From an uncultured Azospirillum sp. (GTDB lineage: Bacteria > Pseudomonadota > Alphaproteobacteria > RF32 > CAG-239): a stretch of 51,606 nucleotides of DNA. Positions within the stretch are counted from its first letter, which is position 1; each line of letters begins with the position of its first letter. Below the pieces are notes generated by a model. The model worked only from the letters and a program-made list of their open reading frames with translations, ran no database searches and was not told the origin of the DNA. The stretch lies in assembly GCA_900542055.1 (NCBI GenBank), contig UQMA01000009.1:1-51606 (forward strand), in the 5' to 3' direction. Positions 7,856 to 16,808 of this stretch are shown one piece after another. The position numbers and the translations under genes were made by a program.

Positions 7856-8731
7856 ATGGATAAAGACGACGAAAATAAGCGCGGTATGGTAATAATGGAT
7901 ATTGACGGCGTGATAAATAGTTTTTCGAATCGTCGCTTTTATCTCTCATTTGTTTATAAAAGTATCAAAAATCTCGCTAAAATCCGCGGGCGGCGAGCGT
8001 TAATGCAGCAGCTTCCCAAACTTCGCAAATCGGGCGGTCCGAATGCTCTGTTTTGCTTTATCAGAAATTATTGCGGCGATGAAAAGACATTTAATCAATA
8101 TAACAAAAAATTGGTTAATGATTTAAATTTCGATTTAATTTCTCCAGATCCGTCTTTACGCTCTTTTATGAAAAGACTAAATAAACACGGCGATATTATT
8201 GTTCGCAGCGATGGATTAAGCTCAATAGCCGGAGCAGTATGGCAGAGGGTTATAGAAAACAAACCTTCTTCTGAAATAAAAAAAGACATTCTCAAACCGG
8301 AAACGCTTCCTTCTTATACCGAGACGTCGTTTGAAGGCAAAAAAATATCTTTCAGCGGTATAGAAGACAACAACCTAAAATTAAAAACCGATATTGAAAG
8401 TTGGAAGACATTTGCGCAAAAATATGATTTTGACATAAAAAAATCGGTTTTAATTGATGACAGCCGCAGCAATGTCAGAATCGGAAAAGCTTTGGGTATG
8501 ACCACTGTGCGCATCAGTAAACTTGACAGCTTTTTACAAGGAACACCCTTTAAAAACATAATGGCACGCAGTTTATCCGATATTTTAGGTGCCAGAATGT
8601 CTGAAACCCTGAAACATTGCCAAATTGCATACGGTGACAAAGTAGATGTTAAAACTTTATTTAAAACATTGCTGGAAAAAACTTCCGCTTTTAATCCAAA
8701 ATTTTTACACCGCAGTTATGAAGGAAGATAA
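7856..8731 (+). CDS. HAD-superfamily hydrolase-like protein, 291 aa
   Basis: The N-terminus has a HAD motif I (MDIDGV, Asp residues about 14 and 16). It is followed by a helical cap (about 30-110), a motif II-like IIVRSDG, and a motif IV VLIDDSRSN followed by GKALGMTTVRI, which resembles the end of pyrimidine-5'-nucleotidase-type (SDT1-like) HAD proteins. A catalytic phosphatase is therefore plausible, but the substrate cannot be told. The gene has its own TATAAT -10 box (7810-7815, weak -35) and a terminator straight after it, so it is monocistronic. It is longer than a typical nucleotidase because of a C-terminal extension of about 60 residues with no recognised motif. Confidence 0.65.
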   Translation: MDKDDENKRGMVIMDIDGVINSFSNRRFYLSFVYKSIKNLAKIRGRRALMQQLPKLRKSGGPNALFCFIRNYCGDEKTFNQYNKKLVNDLNFDLISPDPSLRSFMKRLNKHGDIIVRSDGLSSIAGAVWQRVIENKPSSEIKKDILKPETLPSYTETSFEGKKISFSGIEDNNLKLKTDIESWKTFAQKYDFDIKKSVLIDDSRSNVRIGKALGMTTVRISKLDSFLQGTPFKNIMARSLSDILGARMSETLKHCQIAYGDKVDVKTLFKTLLEKTSAFNPKFLHRSYEGR

Positions 8732-8742
8732 AAAAAGATATA

Positions 8743-8772
8743 AAAAAACAGCCTCTCAGGGCTGTTTTTTTA
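8743..8772 (+). terminator. Intrinsic terminator after the HAD-like gene
   Basis: A stem ACAGCC/GGCTGT (8748-8753 with 8760-8765) is followed by a T-run and flanked by an A-run. It may also terminate the minus-strand tRNA transcript. Confidence 0.75.
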
Positions 8773-8776
8773 TAAT

Positions 8777-8853
8777 TGGCGCACTCGGCGGGATTCGAAC
8801 TCACAACCTTCTGATCCGTAGTCAGATGCTCTATCCAATTGAGCTACGAGTGC
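8777..8853 (-). tRNA. tRNA-Arg (anticodon ACG)
   Basis: On the minus strand the sequence starts GCACTCG and closes with CGAGTGC, giving a 7-bp acceptor stem, followed by discriminator G and an encoded CCA (8779-8777). The anticodon arm TCTGA-CTACGGA-TCAGA places ACG at positions 34-36. The T arm contains GTTCGAATC. ACG reads CGN arginine codons after A34-to-inosine editing. Confidence 0.96.
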
Positions 8854-8874
8854 AATATTTGCGTTACGGATACT

Positions 8875-8903
8875 TTAATACATTCTTTTATTTTTTTTTG
8901 CAA
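8875..8903 (-). promoter_or_regulatory. Promoter for tRNA-Arg
   Basis: On the minus strand TTGCAA (8903-8898), 17 bases and TATTAA (8880-8875) lie about 20 bases before the tRNA 5' end. Confidence 0.6.
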
Positions 8904-8967
8904 GTAAAATTTAAACAAATTTAATTTTTTTCTGCTATTTTCTTTTCTTGAGCTTATTTTGTTACGT

Positions 8968-8997
8968 TTTACAGCAAAATTGTCTTTACAATAATAT
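8968..8997 (+). promoter_or_regulatory. Possible promoter for the 9062 lipoprotein gene
   Basis: TTTACA (8968-8973), 18 bases and TAATAT (8992-8997) form the best pair in an AT-rich leader; other registers are possible. The rest of 8854-9061 contains no gene. Confidence 0.3.
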
Positions 8998-9061
8998 ATA
9001 AAAGTGTAAAAAAACATTAGGTTAGAAATTTAATTTTTTTGATATAAAGGTAGTTATACAA

Positions 9062-10147
9062 ATGAAAAACGTTGCTATGAAAGTATTTGCCGCATTTTGC
9101 GCTTTGGGATTGACCGGATGCGCCTCCGATGATGCGGGAATGTTTCCGTCGCTCTTGGGATCGGATGCCCAAGAAAACATATATGCCGACAAATCCAATG
9201 TTGTTAATGGTTCTTATACAGGAACCTTTGTTGGTCAACGAGTCGCAGCGTTCAGACAAGAATTAAGCCAAATTAAGCAAGCCGAAAAATCAAGCGAAAA
9301 AATGTTGGAAAAAATAAATGCTAATATTTCCAATAACGCTTCTCTTTACCAAAAAACAATTTCAACGGTTGAAAACAAACTACAGGCAGGAACAACCCCC
9401 GGAAACCCGAATATGTATGCTATGCTTCAACAAGCTCAGGATAACGTACAAAATATGTTTACAAACGCCAATGCTTTAGACAACCTTTCAACCAAAACTG
9501 CTACAATTCTGACCTCTATCAACTATTTAGAAAATTCTATTGCCGCTGCGTTCAACATCTCAGGTGCTGTTGATGAAGATCACAAACAATTGCGTGAATT
9601 GCAAAACGAAGCAATGACTGTTGCTCAAAAAGCAGCTGCTCTTAATGAAACAGTCAGCAATGCAGCAAGCTTCCAACAGCAAACTGCCATTCAATCAAGT
9701 CAGGAAATCAATGCATTGCATGAAAGTGTTAAAAACGGTACAAATACGTTCAAAGTTATTCAACGCCCTGTAATGCAGCGCAGCACCGGATACGCTCCTA
9801 TTGTTCCTATTACACGCTCGGCAAAACCTTTTAAAACAGTTTCAAAAAAAGCCTCTGCTCCGATTGCAAACGGATTACCTTTGTTTTCAGTACGTTTTAA
9901 CGATTCGAATGTAAACTATAAAGAAGGTTTGAATACAGCTATAAAATCCGCTTTGAATCGTAAACCTAATGCCACATTTGATATTGTTGCCATTTCTGAT
10001 TCAAACGGACAAAATAAAGCTCAGCAATATGCTTCAAATATTTTCAATGAAGTTGTCAAACTTGGTGCAAACGCTGGAAATGTTAGCTTAAACGCCCGTA
10101 TCAGTGAAAAAACTCCGGTTGCAGAAGTTCAAATATTCGTAAAATAA
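9062..10147 (+). CDS. Putative lipoprotein with coiled-coil region, 361 aa
   Basis: The N-terminus is a lipoprotein signal peptide with lipobox LTGC, so Cys20 would be acylated. The residue after Cys20 is Ala, not Asp, which favours outer-membrane sorting if E. coli rules apply. Residues about 60-240 are Gln/Asn/Ala-rich and look like an extended coiled coil. After a basic linker, residues about 265-361 have an alpha/beta pattern (FSVRFNDSN..., DIVAISDSNG, then a helix and a final strand VAEVQIFVK) that loosely recalls OmpA-like or periplasmic stress-type domains; this is inference. It may link the envelope to peptidoglycan or act as a periplasmic spacer. It is monocistronic. Confidence 0.7.
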   Translation: MKNVAMKVFAAFCALGLTGCASDDAGMFPSLLGSDAQENIYADKSNVVNGSYTGTFVGQRVAAFRQELSQIKQAEKSSEKMLEKINANISNNASLYQKTISTVENKLQAGTTPGNPNMYAMLQQAQDNVQNMFTNANALDNLSTKTATILTSINYLENSIAAAFNISGAVDEDHKQLRELQNEAMTVAQKAAALNETVSNAASFQQQTAIQSSQEINALHESVKNGTNTFKVIQRPVMQRSTGYAPIVPITRSAKPFKTVSKKASAPIANGLPLFSVRFNDSNVNYKEGLNTAIKSALNRKPNATFDIVAISDSNGQNKAQQYASNIFNEVVKLGANAGNVSLNARISEKTPVAEVQIFVK

Positions 10148-10165
10148 AAATTGAATTAGATCCAT

Positions 10166-10195
10166 AAAAAACGCCGATTTCACGGCGTTTTTTTT
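10166..10195. terminator. Intrinsic terminator after the lipoprotein gene
   Basis: ACGCCG (10171-10176) pairs with CGGCGT (10183-10188) and is followed by eight T. The flanking A-run could also serve the minus-strand rodA transcript. The remaining 10199-10309 holds nothing recognisable. Confidence 0.85.
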
Positions 10196-10309
10196 ATTGT
10201 TTGCTTAACATTAAATGTTATCCTGAACAGCAAATTTTGCCGTGCTGTATTGTATAAATCGGCATACATCGAATCTATATTCGAATCGCTCAAAAAACAT
10301 TTAACAAAA

Positions 10310-11449
10310 TTAATCTTTTCCCAAATTAGTTTCTCTATTAACATACATAGCCATAATAATGCCGAAACTCGCCATCACGGAAAGCATAACTGTTCCGCCG
10401 TATGAAATCATGGGCAAAGGAACTCCGACAACAGGAATAAGCCCCAAAACCATTGATATATTTATAAAAATATAAAGAAAATAGTTAGTAGCCAGTCCGA
10501 TTATCGTAAGTTTACCAAAATAGCTTGTCGTTTTAAGCGCAAACATATAACTGTAAAATAAAATCAGGAAATTTATAATAACAACCAGCAAAGCGCCTAT
10601 AATGCCAAATTCTTCCGAAAGCATTGTAAATATAAAGTCCGTATGTTTTTCCGGCAAAAAATTCAAATGGCTTTGTGTACCGTTTAAAAAACCTTTGCCA
10701 AACATACCTCCGGATCCCAAAGCTATTTTTGACTGCATAATATGATACCCTGCCCCCAAAGGATCGCGTTCCGGATTCAAAAATGTCAATACACGCTGCC
10801 GCTGATAATCATGCAAAAAATGCCATGCTACCGGCAATAGAGCCAAAACACCGCCGCCGACAGCCACAAATTTCCACAATTGTACACCGACAACAAACAA
10901 AATAACTCCTGTCGTAAACAGCAGCATCAAAGCCGTACCCAAATCAGGCTGCATCATAATCAAACCAGCCGGAACAAAAGCCATAAGCAACGGCGGAATA
11001 ATGCCTGAAATTGTTTCTATATTTTGCAGAGTTGTTGAATGAAAATATTTAGCCAATGCCAAAACTAAAGCTATTTTCATTAACTCAGAAGGCTGTAATT
11101 TTATAAAACCAAGATTAATCCAGCGGGTAGCTCCCATCCCCGTATGCCCTGCAACTTCAACGACTATCAGCAAAAAAAGCGAGATAAAATAAAAGTAATA
11201 AGCATAATGCAAAAAAGCTTTAATATCTGTTATGGTCAGCGCAAACATCACCGTAGCACCCAGCGCAAAACGAACAGCATGTTTAACTGCCCAAACGTTC
11301 CAATTACCATTTGCAGCAGAATAAAGCATTAAAACACCAACACCTGCCAATAGAAAAATAAAAAAGAAATATGTCAAATTAAGATTATACAGCTTTTCTT
11401 TAAGTGTTAGATTCGGGTTACGAAAACCTGTTTTGTAAAATTTATACAT
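10310..11449 (-). CDS. rodA: Rod-shape SEDS glycosyltransferase RodA, 379 aa
   Basis: RodA is the SEDS-family peptidoglycan polymerase of the elongasome. It is a polytopic membrane protein with about 10 TM segments and family landmarks LQPSELMKIA, MQPDLGTALM (with the functionally important Asp), a TDFIFTMLSEEFG loop and the C-terminal SYGGTVML. It starts one base after the stop of its partner PBP2 and closes the mreC-mreD-mrdA-rodA operon. Confidence 0.95.
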   Translation of the reverse strand: MYKFYKTGFRNPNLTLKEKLYNLNLTYFFFIFLLAGVGVLMLYSAANGNWNVWAVKHAVRFALGATVMFALTITDIKAFLHYAYYFYFISLFLLIVVEVAGHTGMGATRWINLGFIKLQPSELMKIALVLALAKYFHSTTLQNIETISGIIPPLLMAFVPAGLIMMQPDLGTALMLLFTTGVILFVVGVQLWKFVAVGGGVLALLPVAWHFLHDYQRQRVLTFLNPERDPLGAGYHIMQSKIALGSGGMFGKGFLNGTQSHLNFLPEKHTDFIFTMLSEEFGIIGALLVVIINFLILFYSYMFALKTTSYFGKLTIIGLATNYFLYIFINISMVLGLIPVVGVPLPMISYGGTVMLSVMASFGIIMAMYVNRETNLGKD

Positions 11450-11450
11450 T

Positions 11451-13271
11451 TTATTTTTTCTCCTCTTCCAACATCAAAGCTTCTTTTAATAATTTAGAAG
11501 CAATAGGAGCCGCCACAGTTGAACCGCCGCCGCCGTGTTCAACCAAAACAGCTACGGCATACCGCGGATTATTATGCGGAGCATACCCCACAAACAACGC
11601 ATGATTGCGATATTTCCAAGGTTGATCTTCCTGTTTAATAATACCGGTTTGGCGTTCCTGTAAAGAAATTCTCTTTACTTGCGTTGTTCCCGTCTTACCG
11701 CACATTTTTTGCCCTTTATAATCAAACTGAGACATAAGCGCTGTTCCTCCGGCACGATTTACAACACTGCACATACCCTCTTTAACCAAAGCCATATAAG
11801 CCGGATTAATCCCCATATTTTTATATTTTTGTATTTGTTTTCGACTTACAGGCGTAAGACTGGGTTCAACCATAACGCCCCCGTTTGCTATTCGTGCTGT
11901 CATAACAGCCAATTGCAAAGGCGTTGTTAAAATATAGCCTTGCCCTATTCCGGCAATTAAAGTTTCACCGCCCTGCCATGGAGATTTTAAATTTGCCAGT
12001 TTCCAAGCTTTATCAGGAATAATTCCTGCTTTTTCATCATCAAAATTCAAAGCGGTCGGCGCACCCAGCCCAAAACGTCGAGCCATCGCAGCAATACGGT
12101 CTATACCGACTTTTTGTGCAATTTCATAAAAGAAAATATCACATGAGTGCTGTAAGGCTTCCACCACATTTAACGTGCCATGTCCTTGTTTTTTCCAACA
12201 ATGAAACAAATGATTGCCCAAATTCATCTTTCCATAACAGCTTACCGTCGTATCTTTGGTTATTACTCCGGCTTCGAGAGCGGCTAAAGCAACAATCATT
12301 TTAAATGTTGACCCTGGAGAATAACGACCGGCAATCGCTTTATTTATTAAAGGCTGCTTTTCATCATACAAAAGTTTGCTGTATAAATCTTGACTGACAC
12401 CTTGTACAAAATCATTGGAATCATAAGAAGGCATTGAAATAAAAGTCAAAATTTCACCGCTGTTAACATCCATCAGCACCGCTGCACCGCTTTGTTCACC
12501 AAACAAATCATAGGCTTTTTGCTGCAATCTGCTGTCGATGGTCAATTGCAATTTTTCGCCGGCAGTTCCGTCTTCTCTTTCTATTTCTTTCATAATACGG
12601 CCAACTGCATTGACTTCCAATTTCAGATTACCCCCCTTGCCCCGCAGCTGATGTTCGTATTTTTTTTCTAAACCTATTCTGCCGATTTTAAATCCGGGGG
12701 TTTCAAGCAGAGGATCACTGTCTTCTTTCAAATCTTTTTCCGAAACAGCGGCCACATAGCCGAGAACATGCGACATTTGCTTGCCGAAAGGATAATCACG
12801 GCTTAAACCATCATCAACAATAATCCCCGACATTTCTGACGTTGCCAACAAAATACGGGACACATCTTCCCAACTAAGTCCTTCTTTGAGTTTTATAGGA
12901 ACAAATCGGCGATAACGTTTCAAATCACGATACACACGCGCTTCTTCTTTTTCACTTAACGGCATAATTTTTTTAAATTTATCAAGCGTCTGAGCAACAT
13001 TATTTGTTTGTTCGGCAACCAACATAGCCTGAAAATTTTGTTTATTGTTTGCAACAGGCACCCCGTTACGATCCAAAATAACACCGCGCGGAGGAACCAA
13101 AATTCGCGCTGAAATACGATTTTCATCAGATAAGGTCCGATATTTATCGGCTTCGTAAACCTGCAAAAAATAAAGTCTGACAACAATAACCATCAACAAG
13201 ATAATTTGAATGGCACCCCATATCAAAGTTCTGTAAATCAAAACTTTGCCTTTGCTGTTATCCCTGTTCAT
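11451..13271 (-). CDS. mrdA: Penicillin-binding protein 2 (elongasome transpeptidase), 606 aa
   Basis: This class B PBP cross-links peptidoglycan during side-wall growth with RodA. It has an N-terminal membrane anchor (about residues 12-34), a pedestal domain and a transpeptidase domain. The domain carries SxxK (S321-T-F-K324), an SxN-equivalent SCD (376-378) and the KTG triad (526-528). Asp in place of Asn at the third position of SxN is common in PBP2 proteins. Its first codon overlaps the mreD stop by 4 bases (ATGA), indicating coupled translation. Confidence 0.95.
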   Translation of the reverse strand: MNRDNSKGKVLIYRTLIWGAIQIILLMVIVVRLYFLQVYEADKYRTLSDENRISARILVPPRGVILDRNGVPVANNKQNFQAMLVAEQTNNVAQTLDKFKKIMPLSEKEEARVYRDLKRYRRFVPIKLKEGLSWEDVSRILLATSEMSGIIVDDGLSRDYPFGKQMSHVLGYVAAVSEKDLKEDSDPLLETPGFKIGRIGLEKKYEHQLRGKGGNLKLEVNAVGRIMKEIEREDGTAGEKLQLTIDSRLQQKAYDLFGEQSGAAVLMDVNSGEILTFISMPSYDSNDFVQGVSQDLYSKLLYDEKQPLINKAIAGRYSPGSTFKMIVALAALEAGVITKDTTVSCYGKMNLGNHLFHCWKKQGHGTLNVVEALQHSCDIFFYEIAQKVGIDRIAAMARRFGLGAPTALNFDDEKAGIIPDKAWKLANLKSPWQGGETLIAGIGQGYILTTPLQLAVMTARIANGGVMVEPSLTPVSRKQIQKYKNMGINPAYMALVKEGMCSVVNRAGGTALMSQFDYKGQKMCGKTGTTQVKRISLQERQTGIIKQEDQPWKYRNHALFVGYAPHNNPRYAVAVLVEHGGGGSTVAAPIASKLLKEALMLEEEKK

Positions 13272-13789
13272 AAATTGTCATCCTGCAAACAACTGTTAAC
13301 TACCAAAGCATTAATTCCGCCTACAACCGGATAAAGAGCCACACTCAGCAGATATGAAAAAAATACCGCTTTAATCGGTAAAAATTGAGTGTAATAAACA
13401 GAAATAACCAACCAACCGCAAAAAAGAACTATCGGCATTAAAAGCATTAATCCCACCCATAAAATTTCGAAATTTTTTTCTGTGATATATTTAGCAAGAT
13501 GCGTAACCAAAACAAACATCACCAAATATAAAAAGAGATAAAACCCCATCGGAGAAACCGACAAAATATCGCTGACCACGCCTAAAATAAAAACAGACCA
13601 CACATTGAACAAATCAGGACGATAAACAGCCCAAAAATAAACACACATAACTCCAACTAAAGGTCTGGCATTTGCCCCTATATCCGAGCGCAGAGGAATA
13701 AAAAGAAGCATTATCCATAACACAGACACAAATAAAGGCAATCCTTTCAAAACCCAGTTGCTGACTGTTTCACGCCAATTTTCTCTCAT
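13268..13789 (-). CDS. mreD: Rod-shape-determining protein MreD, 173 aa
   Basis: This small polytopic membrane protein has five or six hydrophobic segments and the usual length of MreD. It includes the typical GVVSDILSVSPMGFYLF-like segment (D..S..P.G...L). It scaffolds MreC and the PBP2-RodA pair in the inner membrane. The identity is also supported by its position between mreC, directly adjacent, and mrdA, with an overlapping start. Confidence 0.92.
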   Translation of the reverse strand: MRENWRETVSNWVLKGLPLFVSVLWIMLLFIPLRSDIGANARPLVGVMCVYFWAVYRPDLFNVWSVFILGVVSDILSVSPMGFYLFLYLVMFVLVTHLAKYITEKNFEILWVGLMLLMPIVLFCGWLVISVYYTQFLPIKAVFFSYLLSVALYPVVGGINALVVNSCLQDDNL

Positions 13790-14656
13790 TTAGCGCATAT
13801 CCTCATAAAGTTCTTTAGCCGGATCAGGCAACTTGTAATCCACAATCATCACATATTCTACACGGCTCAAATTGTTGGCCGGTTTAATTTCAATATTATT
13901 CTTATCTATGCTTTCAACCGTTCCGACAGGCAGACCAACAGGAAACACACCGCCGATTCCCGAAGTTACGACTTTATCGCCGATGGCAATTTTCGCATCT
14001 AAAGGCAAAAACACCAGATGCGGCCAAGCACTGTTTTGACCAACCATCATCCCGCGGGTTCTTGATCCTTCGATCATTACTGAAATTTTTGAGTTGATAT
14101 TATTAATCATGGCAATTTTTGCATATTTTTTACCAACGCTTTCAACTCTTCCGACAACGCCTTTATCACTTAAAGCAACTTGTCCTTTTGAAATATTTTT
14201 ATTATTACCGATATAAACCGTCAAAGAATGGGCAAAAGCCGTTCCTTCAGCTGCAACAACTTTTGCGGTTACAAAATCAGCCTCAGGCGGAACCTCATAA
14301 TTCAGCATTTCAGACAAAATTCTATTTTCAATTTCCAACGCGCGGTTTTTTGCATTTGCTATAATCAAACGGCGATTTTCATCTTTCAATATTTGATTTT
14401 CCCGATCAATTTTGCTCAAACTTCGTAAATAATCATAACTATCGAGCAATAAGCTGGCCGGCAAAACCAATATTTCGGTCATGGGAGTAACTATTTCACT
14501 TGCAGTGGTTGATGTTTTTTCAATCAAGACATTGTTAGTTTTATTTAGCAGCATAAAAACAAAAACCATAACAAAAAGCAGCGCAATTGCAAACTTTTTG
14601 ACGGTTTGGCGCAAGTGACTGAATTGCAAAAAAATAACCCGATGTTTTCTAACCAC
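13790..14656 (-). CDS. mreC: Rod-shape-determining protein MreC, 288 aa
   Basis: MreC activates the PBP2-RodA elongation complex from the periplasmic side. It has one N-terminal TM helix (about residues 19-38), a coiled coil (about 75-115, starting DRENQILKDENRRL) and the beta-barrel MreC domain with ALSDKGVVGRVESVG and GDKVVTSGIGGVFPVGLPVG. A GTG start is used, with AGGA about 8 bases upstream. mreB, normally just before mreC, is absent: the space to htpG is only 156 bases and holds the htpG terminator plus a promoter-like AT-rich stretch. Confidence 0.95.
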   Translation of the reverse strand: MVRKHRVIFLQFSHLRQTVKKFAIALLFVMVFVFMLLNKTNNVLIEKTSTTASEIVTPMTEILVLPASLLLDSYDYLRSLSKIDRENQILKDENRRLIIANAKNRALEIENRILSEMLNYEVPPEADFVTAKVVAAEGTAFAHSLTVYIGNNKNISKGQVALSDKGVVGRVESVGKKYAKIAMINNINSKISVMIEGSRTRGMMVGQNSAWPHLVFLPLDAKIAIGDKVVTSGIGGVFPVGLPVGTVESIDKNNIEIKPANNLSRVEYVMIVDYKLPDPAKELYEDMR

Positions 14657-14751
14657 GGCTTTATCCTGAAAATCTTTAATAAAATTAAGTTATTAACTAG
14701 CATATAAAAGAATTTATAGCAACATAATTTACTTCATTCACAGCCATTTAA

Positions 14752-14794
14752 AATGCAGAAGAAAACTTTGAATAACAAAGTCTTCTTCTGCATT
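14752..14794 (-). terminator. Long-stem terminator after htpG
   Basis: A 19-bp stem with one mismatch (14752-14770 with 14776-14794, loop AATAA) ends the minus-strand htpG transcript and is followed by TTTT on that strand. It insulates mreC. Confidence 0.8.
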
Positions 14795-14812
14795 ATTGAA
14801 AATATCGGAGTT

Positions 14813-16657
14813 TTACAGATTAAAACCTTTTAAAATATAATCGCTGACTGTCGAAACATAAAACGAACTATCTTTTATAGGCTCTCCCTCGGCGATTTTT
14901 GCCTGATCAAGCAAAATTTTAGCAATTTTTTCAACTTCAGTTTTTTTATTTTCATCTTCCATAGCTTCACTCATCTTAATAATCAAAGGATGATAAGGGT
15001 TGATTTCAAAAATTCTAGTCGAATTAAAAGCCGTTTGCTGCTGGTGATTACGCATCAGGCGTTCAAGATGGATGCTCATTTGTCCGTCTTCCACCGTCAA
15101 ACTGGCCGGACTTGAAGTCAACTTTTCGGTTGGTTCTACCTTTCCGACTTCTGATTTAAACAAATCAGCCATAAATTTTACCAATTTATCCAAACTGCCT
15201 TCTTCTGCTTTTGGTTCTTTCCGCTCAAAGCCCAAATCGACATCAGCCTGAGCTATATGTTTGATTGCTTTGCCTTTATAATTAGGCAAAGACTGTGTCC
15301 AAAACTCGTCTATCGGATCAGTAAGCAACAAAACTTCAATGTTTTTTTGTTTAAAAGCTTCAAGCTGCGGATTGTTTTCCAAAACATTAACATCATCTCC
15401 GGTAATATAATAAATAGCTTTTTGCTCAGGAATCATTCTTTCTATATATGAATCCAGAGTTGTTAATTTATCTTTGCTTTTTGTCGAATTAAACAAAGAC
15501 AAACCGGCGATTTCCTCACGATTTGAAAAATCTTCATAAATACCTTCTTTAAATGCCGTACCGAAGTTATTCCAAAATTTAAGGTAATCATCATAATTTT
15601 CCGTTCTTTTTTTCAAATCTTTTAAAAGTCTTGTAACAATTCCATGACGAATTTTTGCAATCAAAGCATTTTGTTGCAGCATTTCACGCGAAATATTTAA
15701 CGGCAAATCTGATGAATCAACAACACCTTTAACAAAACGCAGATAATTAGGCATCAATTTTTCAACTTTATCCGAAACAAAAACTCTGTTCACGTAAAGT
15801 TTCAAACTTTCCTTGTGATCCGGTTGGAACAAATCGTACGGCTGGCTTGATGGAATAAAAAGCAAAGCTGTATATTCAATGCTGCCTTCAGCTTTGTAAT
15901 GCAAAGTCAGCCATGGATCATCAAAATTATGCGAAATATGATGATAAAATTCCTTATATTGTTCTTCGTTTATTTCACTTTTGTTTCTTGTCCACAAAGC
16001 TGAACCGGTATTTACGGTTTCTTCGCCGGCTTCGCCTAAATTTAAAACAATAGGATAATTAATATGATCTGAATATGTACGGATTAAATGACGCAAATAA
16101 ATAGTATCCGTAAAATTTTTAGCATCTTCTTTCAAAAGCAGTTTAATTTCTGTTCCAACATTTTCTTTTTCCGCTTCTTCAATTTCAAAACCGTCAACGC
16201 CGTTTGAAACCCATTTATAAGCCTTTTCTTCACCTGCTTTTTTAGTTAAAATTTCAACTTTATCAGCAACCATAAAAGCCGAATAAAAACCAACGCCGAA
16301 CTGCCCTATCAGATCAGCCGCCGAACCGTTTTCTTTCATTGCTGCCACAAAATCAGATGTTCCCGATTTTGCAATTGTACCAAGATGATTTATTAAATCT
16401 TCTTTGTTCATACCAATACCGTTATCACTAATAGTTAAAGTATTGTTTTTATCATCCGGCTTAACAACAATTTTAAGTTCGCCGTTGCCTTTGGCTATAT
16501 CCGGTTTGGTAAGCATAAGATATTTCAGCTTATCGCAGGCATCGGAAGCATTGGATATTAATTCTCTTAAAAAAATATATTTTTCGGAATAAAGAGAATT
16601 AACCACAATATTCAGCATTTTGTTAACTTCTGCCTGAAAATTCATTTTTTCGCTCAT
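14813..16657 (-). CDS. htpG: Molecular chaperone HtpG (Hsp90), 614 aa
   Basis: This is bacterial Hsp90, an ATP-dependent homodimeric chaperone in the cytosol. GHKL ATPase motifs are visible: SNASDACDKL, DNGIGM and GQFGVGFYS in the first about 120 residues. The middle domain includes NISREMLQQN and the C-terminal dimerisation domain follows. I place the start at the ATG at 16657 (MSEKMNFQ). A start four codons upstream would absorb the GGAG ribosome-binding site into the coding region. A sigma-32-like promoter lies at 16687-16715, fitting heat-shock control. Confidence 0.96.
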   Translation of the reverse strand: MSEKMNFQAEVNKMLNIVVNSLYSEKYIFLRELISNASDACDKLKYLMLTKPDIAKGNGELKIVVKPDDKNNTLTISDNGIGMNKEDLINHLGTIAKSGTSDFVAAMKENGSAADLIGQFGVGFYSAFMVADKVEILTKKAGEEKAYKWVSNGVDGFEIEEAEKENVGTEIKLLLKEDAKNFTDTIYLRHLIRTYSDHINYPIVLNLGEAGEETVNTGSALWTRNKSEINEEQYKEFYHHISHNFDDPWLTLHYKAEGSIEYTALLFIPSSQPYDLFQPDHKESLKLYVNRVFVSDKVEKLMPNYLRFVKGVVDSSDLPLNISREMLQQNALIAKIRHGIVTRLLKDLKKRTENYDDYLKFWNNFGTAFKEGIYEDFSNREEIAGLSLFNSTKSKDKLTTLDSYIERMIPEQKAIYYITGDDVNVLENNPQLEAFKQKNIEVLLLTDPIDEFWTQSLPNYKGKAIKHIAQADVDLGFERKEPKAEEGSLDKLVKFMADLFKSEVGKVEPTEKLTSSPASLTVEDGQMSIHLERLMRNHQQQTAFNSTRIFEINPYHPLIIKMSEAMEDENKKTEVEKIAKILLDQAKIAEGEPIKDSSFYVSTVSDYILKGFNL

Positions 16658-16686
16658 TTTTTTCTCCATTACTTATTTTGATTTAT

Positions 16687-16715
16687 ATATGGGAAGTCAA
16701 AAGCTTTTTCGCAAG
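16687..16715 (-). promoter_or_regulatory. RpoH (sigma-32)-like heat-shock promoter of htpG
   Basis: On the minus strand CTTGCGA (16715-16709), a 15-base spacer and CCCATAT (16693-16687) match the sigma-32 consensus CTTGAAA / CCCATnT. Transcription would start about 20-25 bases before the ATG. Confidence 0.65.
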
Positions 16716-16732
16716 CAAACAAGCCTGTTTTT

Positions 16733-16760
16733 TTGATTTTTTACTTGATTTTATTATAAA
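16733..16760 (+). promoter_or_regulatory. Promoter for the ferredoxin gene
   Basis: TTGATT (16733-16738), 16 bases and TATAAA (16755-16760). It is divergent from the htpG promoter. Confidence 0.5.
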
Positions 16761-16808
16761 TGTGTCTAGATTGAAGGCTGAAATAAATAACCTTTAAGGA
16801 GATAAAAT

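Noticed and set aside
10199..10309. Hidden small gene or RNA between the lipoprotein terminator and rodA
   Set aside because: Only short palindromes at AT-rich background level; no promoter-terminator pair or reading frame.
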